A DNA stretch of 64,000 bases, taken from the NCBI GenBank assembly GCA_022844275.1, contig JALHMB010000007.1, forward strand, positions 348,894 through 412,893, given 5' to 3'. Below, in pieces: positions 51,523-59,956 of this stretch. The notes beneath the pieces were generated by a model. That model had not been told where the DNA came from and did not search any database. It saw only the letters and a list, made by a program, of their open reading frames with translations. The DNA is from Hyphomicrobiaceae bacterium. GTDB lineage: Bacteria; Pseudomonadota; Alphaproteobacteria; Rhizobiales; Hyphomicrobiaceae. Every line of letters starts with the position of its first letter. The stretch's first letter is position 1. The translations under genes and the position numbers were made by a program.

Positions 51523-52467
51523 ATGAACTTCCAGCAACTGCGCATCATCCGCGAGACTGTTCGGCAGAACTACAATCTGACCGAGGTCGCTGGCGCGCTC
51601 TACACTTCGCAGTCCGGCGTCAGCAAGCATATCCGCGATCTCGAAGGCGAGCTCGGAGTCGAGCTGTTCATTCGCCGTGGCAAGCGGCTGCTAGGCCTCA
51701 CCGAGCCCGGCAAGGAGCTTGCCTTGATCGTCGATCGCATGCTCGTCGATGCGGCCAACATCAAGAAGCTCAGCCAGCAGTACTCGGACCAGGACGAGGG
51801 CAAGCTGACGATCGCCACGACCCATACGCAGGCGCGCTACGCGCTGACCGGCGTCGTCCAGGAGTTCGTCAAAGCCTTCCCCAAGGTGCATCTTGCCTTG
51901 CATCAGGGCAGCCCGCCAGAAATCGCCGACATGTTGCTCAGCGGCCAAGCCGAGATCGGCATCGCGACAGAGACGCTCGCGATCACGCCCAAGCTCGCGG
52001 CCTTCCCATATTACACCTGGCATCATGGTGTGGTTGTGCCCAAGGGGCACGAACTCGAGCGGGGCGGCCCGCTCACGCTCGAAGCCCTCGCCGAGTATCC
52101 GATCATCACCTATCACGAAGGCTTCACCGGCAGGGGCAACATAGACAAGGCCTTCCACGAAGCCGGCCTGTCTCCCGACGTCGTCATGTCGGCCATGGAC
52201 ACCGACGTCCTGAAGACCTACGTCGGCCTCGGTCTCGGCGTCGGGATCATCGCCTCCGTGGCTTTCGACGCCAAGCGCGATGCCCCTCTTCGACTGTTGC
52301 CGGCGGACAATCTCTTTCCGCCCAATACGACCTGGATCGCGGTGCGCCGCGGCAGCTATCTCCGCCGCTATGCCTATCGCTTCATCGAACTCTGCTCGCC
52401 GACGCTGACCGAAGCGACGATCCGCAAGGGCTCGACGCCGCCGACCGAAGTCGTTACCGCGAAGTGA
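51523..52467 (+). CDS. cysB: CysB-like LysR-type regulator
   Basis: 314 residues. The N-terminal winged helix (MNFQQLRIIRETVRQNYNLT, then YTSQSGVSKHIRDLEGELGV) and the effector domain (IATTHTQARYALTGVVQEFVKAFPKVHLALHQGSP; TDVLKTYVGLGLGVGIIA) match the CysB/Cbl group rather than generic LysR proteins. CysB activates sulfur-assimilation genes in response to N-acetylserine or O-acetylserine. It lies 42 bp behind DUF934 on the same strand, so it may be cotranscribed and control its own operon. Confidence 0.88.
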   Translation: MNFQQLRIIRETVRQNYNLTEVAGALYTSQSGVSKHIRDLEGELGVELFIRRGKRLLGLTEPGKELALIVDRMLVDAANIKKLSQQYSDQDEGKLTIATTHTQARYALTGVVQEFVKAFPKVHLALHQGSPPEIADMLLSGQAEIGIATETLAITPKLAAFPYYTWHHGVVVPKGHELERGGPLTLEALAEYPIITYHEGFTGRGNIDKAFHEAGLSPDVVMSAMDTDVLKTYVGLGLGVGIIASVAFDAKRDAPLRLLPADNLFPPNTTWIAVRRGSYLRRYAYRFIELCSPTLTEATIRKGSTPPTEVVTAK

Positions 52468-52661
52468 ACAAGCGGATCAGATGGGCGCGAGCTCGAATGC
52501 ATCTTCACGTCACGGCGTGAATGCATAAAATTCCCCGTCACTAACTGGCAAATAATCGCAAGTTTTTATTCAATCTTAGCATCTAGCCCCCTAGCCTCGA
52601 TCCTCGAGCTATAGCGATCCCGAAGGGTGGGAGAGCGCTCGTTCGCGTTGGGGCACCTAGT

Positions 52662-54767
52662 ATGCGCGTTATCTCCTGCATACTCACAGAGCACGACCTG
52701 CGTCTCGTGCTTCTGGCTGCATTTGTCGCCGCCAGCGGCGGTTGGGTAGCGTTCGGCCTCTTCCGCCGCGCGGGCGAGAAACTCGGCACGCAGCGCCTCG
52801 GATGGACGTTCCTTGCTGCCGTCGCCGCCGGGGCAACCGTTTGGTGCACACATTTCATCGCCATGCTGGCCTTCGAAGTCGGCGCGCCGATCACGTTCGC
52901 CCCACTGCTGACCATGGTTTCGTTCGTGATTGCCATCGCTGGCTTCGGCGCGGGATTTCATGTCGCGCTTCATGACCGTAAAGCGCCCTTCCCTGAGGCG
53001 GGCGGGGCGATCATCGGCCTCGCGGTCGCAGCGATGCACTACGTCGGCATCATGGCCTATCGCGTCGACGGCATCGTCGAGTGGAGCGGCGGCTATATCG
53101 TGGCTTCCGTCGTCATGGCAATCGCCTTCGGTGCAATGGCGCTTCATCAGGCCGTGCGCCGCCCTTGGACGTTCTCGCATCACCTCGCACTCGGGCTCTT
53201 TGTCCTCGCCGTCATCTCGCTGCACTTCACGGGCATGACGGGGCTCTCCGTCACGCCGCTCGTGACGGGCGCGCAACTCGCGGATCCCGAGATCCTCGTC
53301 ACGATGGCTGTTGCTGTTGCTGGCGTCAGTCTCATCATCGCCGGCACTGGTGTGGCCACATACATCATCGATTCCAAAGCGACCGAGGAATTGGCGGACC
53401 TGTCCGAGCGTCTCGCGCACATGGCCTATAACGATGCGCTAACCGGCCTTCCGAACCGCGCCGGCTTCTCGGAGCATCTCGGCCGGGAACTCGCACTCGC
53501 TAAAGCGCACGGCAGCAAGCTTGCCGTCGTCAGCATCGATCTCGATCGCTTCAAGGAGATCAACGACCTGCGGGGCCTGGAGGCGGGCGACGCCGCCTTG
53601 AGGCTGATCGGGCAAAGGCTGCGCCAGCTCCTCCAGGAGGGAGAGTTCGTCGCCCGTGCCGGCGGCGACGAATTCGCGACCGTCAAGCGCTTCACTGAGC
53701 AGAGTGATCTCCTCGACTTCGTCGCGCGCCTGGAAGGCGCCGTTTTCACGCCGATCAACATCGGCGACTTCCAGACGGTGACAGGTGCGAGCCTTGGCGT
53801 CGCTGTCTACCCGGAGGACGGCGATACCGAAGAGCGTCTCATCAGCAATTCCGAGCTTGCGTTGTATCGCGCCATCGCGGACGTCACGCGCGCAACCTGC
53901 TTCTACGAAGCGCACATGGATGAAGCCTCGCGCGCACGCCACACTCTGGCACAGGATCTTCGCCACGCCATCGAGCGCAATGAGCTCGAGCTCTACTACC
54001 AGGTGCAGACCTCGATCGCGACAGGCGACATCTGCGGTTACGAGGCGCTGCTGCGTTGGCGCCACCCCGTGCGCGGCATGGTATCGCCGGCCGAATTCAT
54101 CCCCATTGCCGAAGAGACCGGCGCGATCATCCCGATCGGCGAGTGGGTGCTGCGCACCGCGTGCCGCGAGGCTGCCACCTGGAGTGTCCCGCACAAGGTC
54201 GCGGTCAATCTCTCGCCGGTGCAGTTCGCCAATGCCGATCTCGCACGGCTCGTACACGAGGTGCTGCTTCAGACGGACCTGTCGCCGAATCGGCTCGAAC
54301 TCGAACTGACCGAATCGACCATCATCGGCGACAAGGCGAGAACGTTGCACATCCTGCGTCAGCTGAAGTCACTCGGCGTGACGATCGCGATCGACGATTT
54401 CGGCACGGGCTACTCTTCGCTCTCGACGCTCCGCGAGTTTCCATTCGACAAGATCAAGCTCGATCGCTCGTTCATGACCGAAGTCGAGCACAGCCAGCAG
54501 GCCAAAGCCGTCGTCCGCGCCGTGCTCAGCCTCGGTAAGACGCTCGAGATCAAGGTCCTCGCCGAAGGCGTTGAGACCTCCGATCAGCTTGCCATCCTGC
54601 GGATGGAAGGTTGCGACGAGGCGCAGGGATACCTGCTCGGCAAGCCACAGCCGATCGCGCAGATACTTCTCGCGCTTACCAAATTCGGCAATAGCAAGGT
54701 TATCGCCGCGCCCCACAAGAGCGTAGCGGCTTCGAGACAGAAGAAGCGGCGGCAGGCTGCTGGCTGA
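52662..54767 (+). CDS. MHYT-GGDEF-EAL cyclic-di-GMP protein
   Basis: 701 residues. The N-terminal MHYT sensor has seven membrane segments (to about residue 235) with repeated histidine motifs WCTHFIAML, AMHYVGIMAYR and LHFTGMTGLS, thought to bind copper and sense a diatomic gas or metal. A GGDEF domain follows (GLPNRAGFSEHLG; RAGGDEFATVKRF), with its active-site motif intact, then an EAL domain (GYEALLRWRHPVRG; LELELTEST; IDDFGTGYSSL; VLAEGVETSDQ) that also keeps the catalytic acids. It could both make and degrade c-di-GMP. Single gene between cys operon and deacetylase. Confidence 0.93.
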   Translation: MRVISCILTEHDLRLVLLAAFVAASGGWVAFGLFRRAGEKLGTQRLGWTFLAAVAAGATVWCTHFIAMLAFEVGAPITFAPLLTMVSFVIAIAGFGAGFHVALHDRKAPFPEAGGAIIGLAVAAMHYVGIMAYRVDGIVEWSGGYIVASVVMAIAFGAMALHQAVRRPWTFSHHLALGLFVLAVISLHFTGMTGLSVTPLVTGAQLADPEILVTMAVAVAGVSLIIAGTGVATYIIDSKATEELADLSERLAHMAYNDALTGLPNRAGFSEHLGRELALAKAHGSKLAVVSIDLDRFKEINDLRGLEAGDAALRLIGQRLRQLLQEGEFVARAGGDEFATVKRFTEQSDLLDFVARLEGAVFTPINIGDFQTVTGASLGVAVYPEDGDTEERLISNSELALYRAIADVTRATCFYEAHMDEASRARHTLAQDLRHAIERNELELYYQVQTSIATGDICGYEALLRWRHPVRGMVSPAEFIPIAEETGAIIPIGEWVLRTACREAATWSVPHKVAVNLSPVQFANADLARLVHEVLLQTDLSPNRLELELTESTIIGDKARTLHILRQLKSLGVTIAIDDFGTGYSSLSTLREFPFDKIKLDRSFMTEVEHSQQAKAVVRAVLSLGKTLEIKVLAEGVETSDQLAILRMEGCDEAQGYLLGKPQPIAQILLALTKFGNSKVIAAPHKSVAASRQKKRRQAAG

Positions 54768-54795
54768 ACAGCCAGTGGCGGTCGAGAGAACACTC

Positions 54796-55443
54796 TCAGT
54801 CGCCTTCACCACTCACATATGGCTCGAGCGGGGCGACGATCTCGCCCCTGATCATAGGCACGCAGCTCGCCGGGAATTCCTGGCGAAAGCTGGCACCGCG
54901 GTCGCGCGCCGAGCCGATGAAGCGATCGAGATGATCCATCGCGCCTGTCGGAAGATCGTGGAGGACGATCAGCGTCTCGTCCTGCGCGAAGCACTGTTCG
55001 AGCGCGCGCGCCATCCAACCCTCGGGATCGCGCCAGTCTTCTGGAATGGCATTCCATAATACGATCGTGTAGCCGTGCTGCGCCAGATGATCGCGCGACT
55101 CGCGATTTAGCAAGCTCTTACTGAGCACGCCGCCGCCGCCATATGGGCGAAAGAAGCGGCGCTCGTGAGCGAGATCGCCGATCAGCGCTTCCGTGCGCGC
55201 GATCTCGCTGGATGCTGCACCCGCTTCCGTCATGAGCCCCAGCGGCACCTCGTGATGGAACGTATGGTTACCGATCCAGTGGCCTTCGACGTGCGCGCGC
55301 ACAGCCAGATCGCGATGTTCAATGAGCTTTCTACCGAGTACGAAGAACGTCGCCTTGAGTTCATGGCGGCGCAGGGTGTCGAGAACGCGCAGCGTCACGT
55401 CGGGCTCTGGCCCATTGTCGAATGACAGCGTGATCGTCGCCAA
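54796..55443 (-). CDS. polysaccharide deacetylase (NodB-like) with altered motif 1
   Basis: 215 residues, no signal peptide. The NodB fold starts ATITLSFDNGPEPDVTLRVL, where the usual TFDDG has become FDNG, so one metal-ligand Asp is Asn. The metal His pair is present in WIGNHTFHHEVPLG, and the later motifs RFFRPYGGGG and VLWNAIPEDWRD are recognisable. Members with FDNG exist and may act on sugars or amides other than chitin. Cytoplasmic location is likely. It is convergent with the MHYT gene and downstream of the RpiR gene. Confidence 0.85.
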   Translation of the reverse strand: MATITLSFDNGPEPDVTLRVLDTLRRHELKATFFVLGRKLIEHRDLAVRAHVEGHWIGNHTFHHEVPLGLMTEAGAASSEIARTEALIGDLAHERRFFRPYGGGGVLSKSLLNRESRDHLAQHGYTIVLWNAIPEDWRDPEGWMARALEQCFAQDETLIVLHDLPTGAMDHLDRFIGSARDRGASFRQEFPASCVPMIRGEIVAPLEPYVSGEGD

Positions 55444-55524
55444 TGCGCGCCTCCTATGCTGTGCGGGTTAGATCCGGCATAACACAGGCATCGAGCCTAT
55501 AGGAGGCCGATTGCGCGATAGGAC

Positions 55525-56421
55525 CTATGTTGCGCGCGGCGTGACGCCAGCGAATGGCTGGTCAAGCGCAAGCGTCAGGCCGACAGCGAGACTCTGCACG
55601 AGACACATCGGCGCGACCATCGTGCGCAGCGCGGCCTCCGGCATATCCGGGATCTCGAACACCACATCGGCGCCGCTCACAATCGGGCTGATGAGACTGT
55701 CGGTCACTGCAATGCTTGGCACGCCGCGCGCCAGGAACTCCGGCACGAGCTGGACGGTCTCGCGATTGTAGGGCCTGAAGCTGATGGCGATCAGCACATC
55801 CCTCCGGCTCGCCGTCAGGACGTGATCCGCAAGGACGTTGCCGAGCCCGTCGAGCAGGATCGCACGTCGCCCGAGCCGGCGCAGGACGTAGGTCAGGTGG
55901 GCGGCGACAGGAAATGAGCCGCCGAGCCCGAGCACGTAGATCGTGTGCGCATGAGCCATGAGCGCAATGGCGCGCGAGAGATCGGCTTCGCGGACGCTCT
56001 CCTGCAAATTCTCGAGCGACACCGTGCCCTCCGAGGCGAAGCGCGAGAGCAGCTCATGTGGACTGTTGCTGTCGCGAAAGCGACCATCGCGCCGCAACCC
56101 ATCAATGCGCTCGCGATAACTCGGCACGGCACCCGCGACGAGGCGCGAGCGAAATATCTGCTGCAGCTCCGTGAAACCGCCATAACCCATGGCATGCGCA
56201 AAGCGCACGATCGCGGACGGCTGGACCTTGGCCCTTGTCGCAACCTCGGCGACGGTGCCGAGCGCCATGTCGGTCGGGTGATCGAGCGCGAACTCCGCGA
56301 TCAGCCGAAGGCGGTCGGAAAGTTCCGGATAGCGCCGCGCAATCTCTCCACGCAACGCGTCATAGGCGCTGAGCGACGCCGATTTTCCCCGCAGTCCCGT
56401 GGTCTTGGGCACCTTCCTCAC
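55525..56421 (-). CDS. MurR/RpiR-family transcriptional regulator
   Basis: 298 residues. The N-terminal HTH_6 domain (ALDHPTDMALGTVAEVATRAK, VQPSAIVRFAHAMGYGGFTE) binds DNA; the C-terminal SIS domain (IYVLGLGGSFPVAAHLTYVL, then DVLIAISFRPYNRETVQLV) senses a phosphosugar or similar ligand. It is divergent from the liv-type importer operon. An 18-bp palindrome in the shared 128-bp intergenic region is a fitting operator, so it probably represses or activates that importer. Confidence 0.9.
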   Translation of the reverse strand: MRKVPKTTGLRGKSASLSAYDALRGEIARRYPELSDRLRLIAEFALDHPTDMALGTVAEVATRAKVQPSAIVRFAHAMGYGGFTELQQIFRSRLVAGAVPSYRERIDGLRRDGRFRDSNSPHELLSRFASEGTVSLENLQESVREADLSRAIALMAHAHTIYVLGLGGSFPVAAHLTYVLRRLGRRAILLDGLGNVLADHVLTASRRDVLIAISFRPYNRETVQLVPEFLARGVPSIAVTDSLISPIVSGADVVFEIPDMPEAALRTMVAPMCLVQSLAVGLTLALDQPFAGVTPRAT

Positions 56422-56473
56422 AACCGCTCCCAGATTCTCGTCGAAGGCACGCTTATTTCACTTCACAAGATTA

Positions 56474-56491
56474 ATAGAATGATTATTCTAT
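56474..56491. promoter_or_regulatory. 18-bp palindrome, probable RpiR operator
   Basis: ATAGAAT (56474-56480), spacer GATT, ATTCTAT (56485-56491): a perfect 7-bp inverted repeat in an otherwise GC-rich region between the divergent RpiR and importer genes. AT-rich palindromes of this type are typical for RpiR-family operators. Confidence 0.6.
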
Positions 56492-56549
56492 GCCTGAAGC
56501 AAGAGCTGCCGTCAAACATGAGAGCAGCCACATTCCACTGGAGGAAACG

Positions 56550-57863
56550 ATGAAAAAGCACGGCAAACCCGCGCTTGGCGTGCCCAGGCGCACTATCCTG
56601 AAGGGCAGTTTGATGACGGCGTCCCTGGCGGGCGTCGGCGCATTCTACGGCCCCTGGCATCACAACCGCGCCTTTGCGCAAGGCAAGAAGCCGATCAAGC
56701 TCGGCCTCACGAACGACTCGAGCGGGCAGTTCGGCAACAGCGGTCAGGACGAGCACCGCGCCATCCGTATGGTCATCGACGAGTGGAACGCCAAGGGCGG
56801 CGTGCTGGGCCGCAAGATCGAGTGGGTCACTGCCGATACGGAATCGAGCCCCGCCGCCGGCACACGCGTTGCCGAGCGGTTCATCACGCGCGAAGACTGC
56901 CCGATCCTGATTGGCGCGCTTCACTCGGGTGTCGCTAACGCCATCACTCAGGTCGCCAACAAGTACGGCACGATCTTCCTCAATACGAACTCATCGGCGC
57001 CGAGTGAAGCTGGCGAGAACTGCAGCCGCATCAAGTTCGTCTGGGATGGCAACGGCACCAACTTCTCAAAGGCCGCCGTTGCCAACGCCGTGAAGACGAT
57101 CGGCAAGAACTGGCTCCTGCTCACGAACGATTACGTGTGGGGCCACTCGACTGCAGCGGCGACCAAGGCGCTGATCGAGGCCAACGGCGGCAAGATCATC
57201 GACAATCTTCTGGTGCCGCAAAACACGCGCGACTTCACGTCGTATCTGCTGAAGATCCAGCAGATCAAGCCGCAGGTCATAGGCACCGCGATCGCCGGCG
57301 ACGACAACAAGGCCCTGCGCGAGCAGATCACGCAGCTCAAGCTCGATCGGCCGGGTGGGCCGGCATGGATCAACAATCAGCAGGACTGGCCGGATGTGTG
57401 GGGCTCGCCGCAGAGCCTGTTCGGCGTGTTCGGCACGAGCTGGTACCACAAGCTCAATCTGCCGGGCGTCCCCGAGTTCGTAAAGAAGTGGCAGGACGCC
57501 AACAAGGACGGACCGATTCCGGTGCCAGGCAACGTCTCGTACAACGGCTACATGGCGACCCAGGAACTGTTCCGCGCCATCGAGCGGGCGGGCTCGACCA
57601 ACAACATCGCCATCATCAAGGCGCTCGAAGGCCACAAGATGTCGGCCAAGGATCGCATGCAGCACTTCGATGCCTATATCGATCCCGACACGCATCAGGT
57701 GCAGCAGACGATCTATCTCGCACGCAAGAACGAGAAGCCGGTCGACAATACGGATCACTTCGAGATCCTGAGCTGGACCGAGCCGAAGGACGTCATGGAC
57801 GACGCGGCACCGACCAAGTGCAAGCTCGTCCCACATGACAAGGTGCCGTCGGTCGACGCCTGA
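56550..57863 (+). CDS. ABC importer substrate-binding protein, branched-chain amino acid/urea class
   Basis: 437 residues from ATG 56550, preceded by GGAGGAAACG. Probable twin-arginine signal (PRRTILKGSLM, hydrophobic run, RAFAQ). The mature part is a type I periplasmic-binding protein: LGLTNDSSGQFGNSGQDEHR, NAKGGVLGRKIEWVTADTES, ILIGALHSGVANAITQVANK and TSYLLKIQQIKPQVIGTAIA. It feeds the permease and ATPases encoded after it. Ligand could be an amino acid, urea, amide or aromatic acid. The divergent RpiR protein is the likely regulator. Confidence 0.92.
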   Translation: MKKHGKPALGVPRRTILKGSLMTASLAGVGAFYGPWHHNRAFAQGKKPIKLGLTNDSSGQFGNSGQDEHRAIRMVIDEWNAKGGVLGRKIEWVTADTESSPAAGTRVAERFITREDCPILIGALHSGVANAITQVANKYGTIFLNTNSSAPSEAGENCSRIKFVWDGNGTNFSKAAVANAVKTIGKNWLLLTNDYVWGHSTAAATKALIEANGGKIIDNLLVPQNTRDFTSYLLKIQQIKPQVIGTAIAGDDNKALREQITQLKLDRPGGPAWINNQQDWPDVWGSPQSLFGVFGTSWYHKLNLPGVPEFVKKWQDANKDGPIPVPGNVSYNGYMATQELFRAIERAGSTNNIAIIKALEGHKMSAKDRMQHFDAYIDPDTHQVQQTIYLARKNEKPVDNTDHFEILSWTEPKDVMDDAAPTKCKLVPHDKVPSVDA

Positions 57864-57876
57864 GCCGAAGCACGCC

Positions 57877-57912
57877 GTGGCGGAGGGGCTCAACCACTCC
57901 GCCACTTTATAT
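57877..57912 (+). terminator. attenuating terminator between binding-protein and permease genes
   Basis: GTGGCGGAG (57877-57885) pairs with CTCCGCCAC (57897-57905), followed by TTTATAT. It lies 14 bp after the binding-protein stop and about 100 bp before the first permease, suggesting partial termination. Confidence 0.72.
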
Positions 57913-58008
57913 CGACGGCATCGCGCGACGCGCACGACAACGACTGGTGCATACCGCGCGTGATCCGCCGGGCATGGCACTGACGACAACAATAGAAGCG
58001 GCCGCCGC

Positions 58009-58929
58009 GTGTTCGATCTTCTTCCTCATCTCCTCAACGGCCTCGTGCTGGGGCTGCTTCTCGCGCTGATTGCTCTCGGCTTCATGCTGATCATCGGCCT
58101 GATGGAGCAGATCAATCTGGCGCACGGCTCGCTGTTCGCGCTCGGCGCCTACTTCGCGCTGATGTTGACCGGCCCAAAGCCGCCACTGCCGCCAGACGCG
58201 GCCGCCTTCTGGCTCCAAATCCCGCTCGGATGGCGCTACGCGCTCGCGCTTGTTATCGCGCCATGCCTCGCCGGCATCGTCGGCATTGCGGTCGAGGTGT
58301 GCATGCGGCGCACGTACGGCAAGGATCCTCTCTACGGCCTGCTGCTGACGTTCGGTGTCGCGCTCGTTCTCGAGGAGCTTATCCGCCTCACGTGGGGGAC
58401 GCGCGATCATGTCCTGCCGGTGCCCTCCGGCATGTCCGGCGCTTTCATTTTCCAGGATCTGATTTGGTCCACGTATCGCTTCTATGCCGCCGGCATGGCC
58501 GCCATCGTCATCGGCCTCGTCTGGCTACTCATCGAGAAGACGCCGTATGGCGCCATGATCAAGGCGGGTGCGCACGACAGCGAGATGGTGCGCGCGCTCG
58601 GCGTGAATCTTTCGAAGCTGCGCCTCGGCGTGTTCGTGCTCGGCACCATGCTGGCGGCGTTCGCCGGCATCATCGTGGCGCCGATCTGGGGAATCCGACC
58701 GCATATGGGAGTCGATGCGGTCGTGCCAGCCTTTCTCATCATCGTGCTCGGCGGCGTCGGAAGCTTCTGGGGCGCGGTGATCGCAAGCTTGCTGGTCGGC
58801 CTCGCGGTCGGCGTCTCCGGTGCCTATGCCTCGGAGTGGTCCCTGCTCTCGATGTATCTGCTGCTGGTCGCCATCGTGTCCTTCCGGGCTCGTGGTCTCT
58901 TCGGCAAGAAGAGCATGCTGGAGGTTTAA
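58009..58929 (+). CDS. livH: branched-chain-type ABC permease, LivH family
   Basis: 306 residues beginning at GTG 58009. Eight or so membrane segments, with the family features LLALIALGFMLIIGLMEQINLAHGSLFALGAYFALM at the start, GALGVNLSKLRLGVFVLG-type coupling loop (RALGVNLSKLRLG) and VPAFLIIVLGGVGSFWGAVIASL. It forms the channel with LivM. The stop is 7 bp before the next start. Substrate class is uncertain, so the symbol indicates family only. Confidence 0.9.
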   Translation: MFDLLPHLLNGLVLGLLLALIALGFMLIIGLMEQINLAHGSLFALGAYFALMLTGPKPPLPPDAAAFWLQIPLGWRYALALVIAPCLAGIVGIAVEVCMRRTYGKDPLYGLLLTFGVALVLEELIRLTWGTRDHVLPVPSGMSGAFIFQDLIWSTYRFYAAGMAAIVIGLVWLLIEKTPYGAMIKAGAHDSEMVRALGVNLSKLRLGVFVLGTMLAAFAGIIVAPIWGIRPHMGVDAVVPAFLIIVLGGVGSFWGAVIASLLVGLAVGVSGAYASEWSLLSMYLLLVAIVSFRARGLFGKKSMLEV

Positions 58930-58936
58930 GCGAATC

Positions 58937-59956
58937 ATGACCGGCACGGCTAGCGACGCGCGACTGATCACACCCACCATGCTCGGTGCATGGCTGGTGC
59001 TGGCAACCGTGCCCCTCTGGATCAGCACGATCGGGCTCTATCCCTATATCGGCGTCGAGATCTTGATCTGGTCGATCTATGCGCTCGCCTTCAATCTACT
59101 GCTTGGCACGTCAGGCCTGCCGTCGTTCGGTCACGGCGCCTTCTTCGGGATCGGAGCCTACGCTTTCGGGCTTACGCAATTCAACGTGGCCGCCAATCTC
59201 TGGGTCGCGCTTGCGGGCGCGATGCTCGCTGGTGCACTCGCCGGCCTTCTCGTCGGCCTCTTTATTGCGCATCGACGCGGCATCTACTTCGCGCTGCTGA
59301 CCATCGCATTCGGCCAGATCTTCTGGACGATCTCAGTCAAGTGGCACAGCGTCACCGGGGGCGAGGACGGCCTGCTCAATATCGTCCGCTTGCCGGTCAA
59401 TCTCGGCATCGCGAGCTTCGATATCACCGACAACGAGAGACTCTACTATTTCGTGCTCGCAGCCTTTGCCGTCGTCGTCGTGCTGATGTGGCGGCTCGTG
59501 AACTCCCCCTATGGCCGCATTCTCTCCGCGATCCGCCAAAGCGAGGTCCGCACGGCGCATCTCGGCTACAATGTGTGGGCTTACAAGCTCAGTGCCATCG
59601 TCATCTCCGCCGCCTTCTCGGGCCTCGCGGGAGGCCTGTTCGCGATGGCTCAGCGCTCGGCCTTCCCGGACGTGATGAACCTCGCACAATCGGGCCTCGT
59701 GGTGATGATGACGCTCGTCGGCGGCGGGCTCGTAAGCTTCTGGGGCCCTGTGATCGGCGTCATCGTCTTCCTCATTGCACGCGACGTGATCGGCGCAATG
59801 ACAACTGGCTGGATGCTGTACTTCGGCACGATGTTCGTGTTGCTGGTTCTCTTCCGGCCGGAGGGCATTGCTGGTGGCTTCAAGCTGCTCGTCGAGCGCT
59901 GGAAGGCGCGGGGCACGGCGCCCGAAGCCCTCAGCTCCGAACCGAGGAGCGGCTGA
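58937..59956 (+). CDS. livM: branched-chain-type ABC permease, LivM family
   Basis: 339 residues from ATG 58937. Membrane segments begin near residue 12; the LivM signature is seen in IYALAFNLLLGTSGLPSFGHGAFFGIGAYA, with the ATPase-contact loop YGRILSAIRQSEVRTAHLGY and the late VVMMTLVGGGLVSFWGPVIG. Its TGA overlaps the livG ATG (TGATG). Complete and apparently functional. Confidence 0.92.
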   Translation: MTGTASDARLITPTMLGAWLVLATVPLWISTIGLYPYIGVEILIWSIYALAFNLLLGTSGLPSFGHGAFFGIGAYAFGLTQFNVAANLWVALAGAMLAGALAGLLVGLFIAHRRGIYFALLTIAFGQIFWTISVKWHSVTGGEDGLLNIVRLPVNLGIASFDITDNERLYYFVLAAFAVVVVLMWRLVNSPYGRILSAIRQSEVRTAHLGYNVWAYKLSAIVISAAFSGLAGGLFAMAQRSAFPDVMNLAQSGLVVMMTLVGGGLVSFWGPVIGVIVFLIARDVIGAMTTGWMLYFGTMFVLLVLFRPEGIAGGFKLLVERWKARGTAPEALSSEPRSG

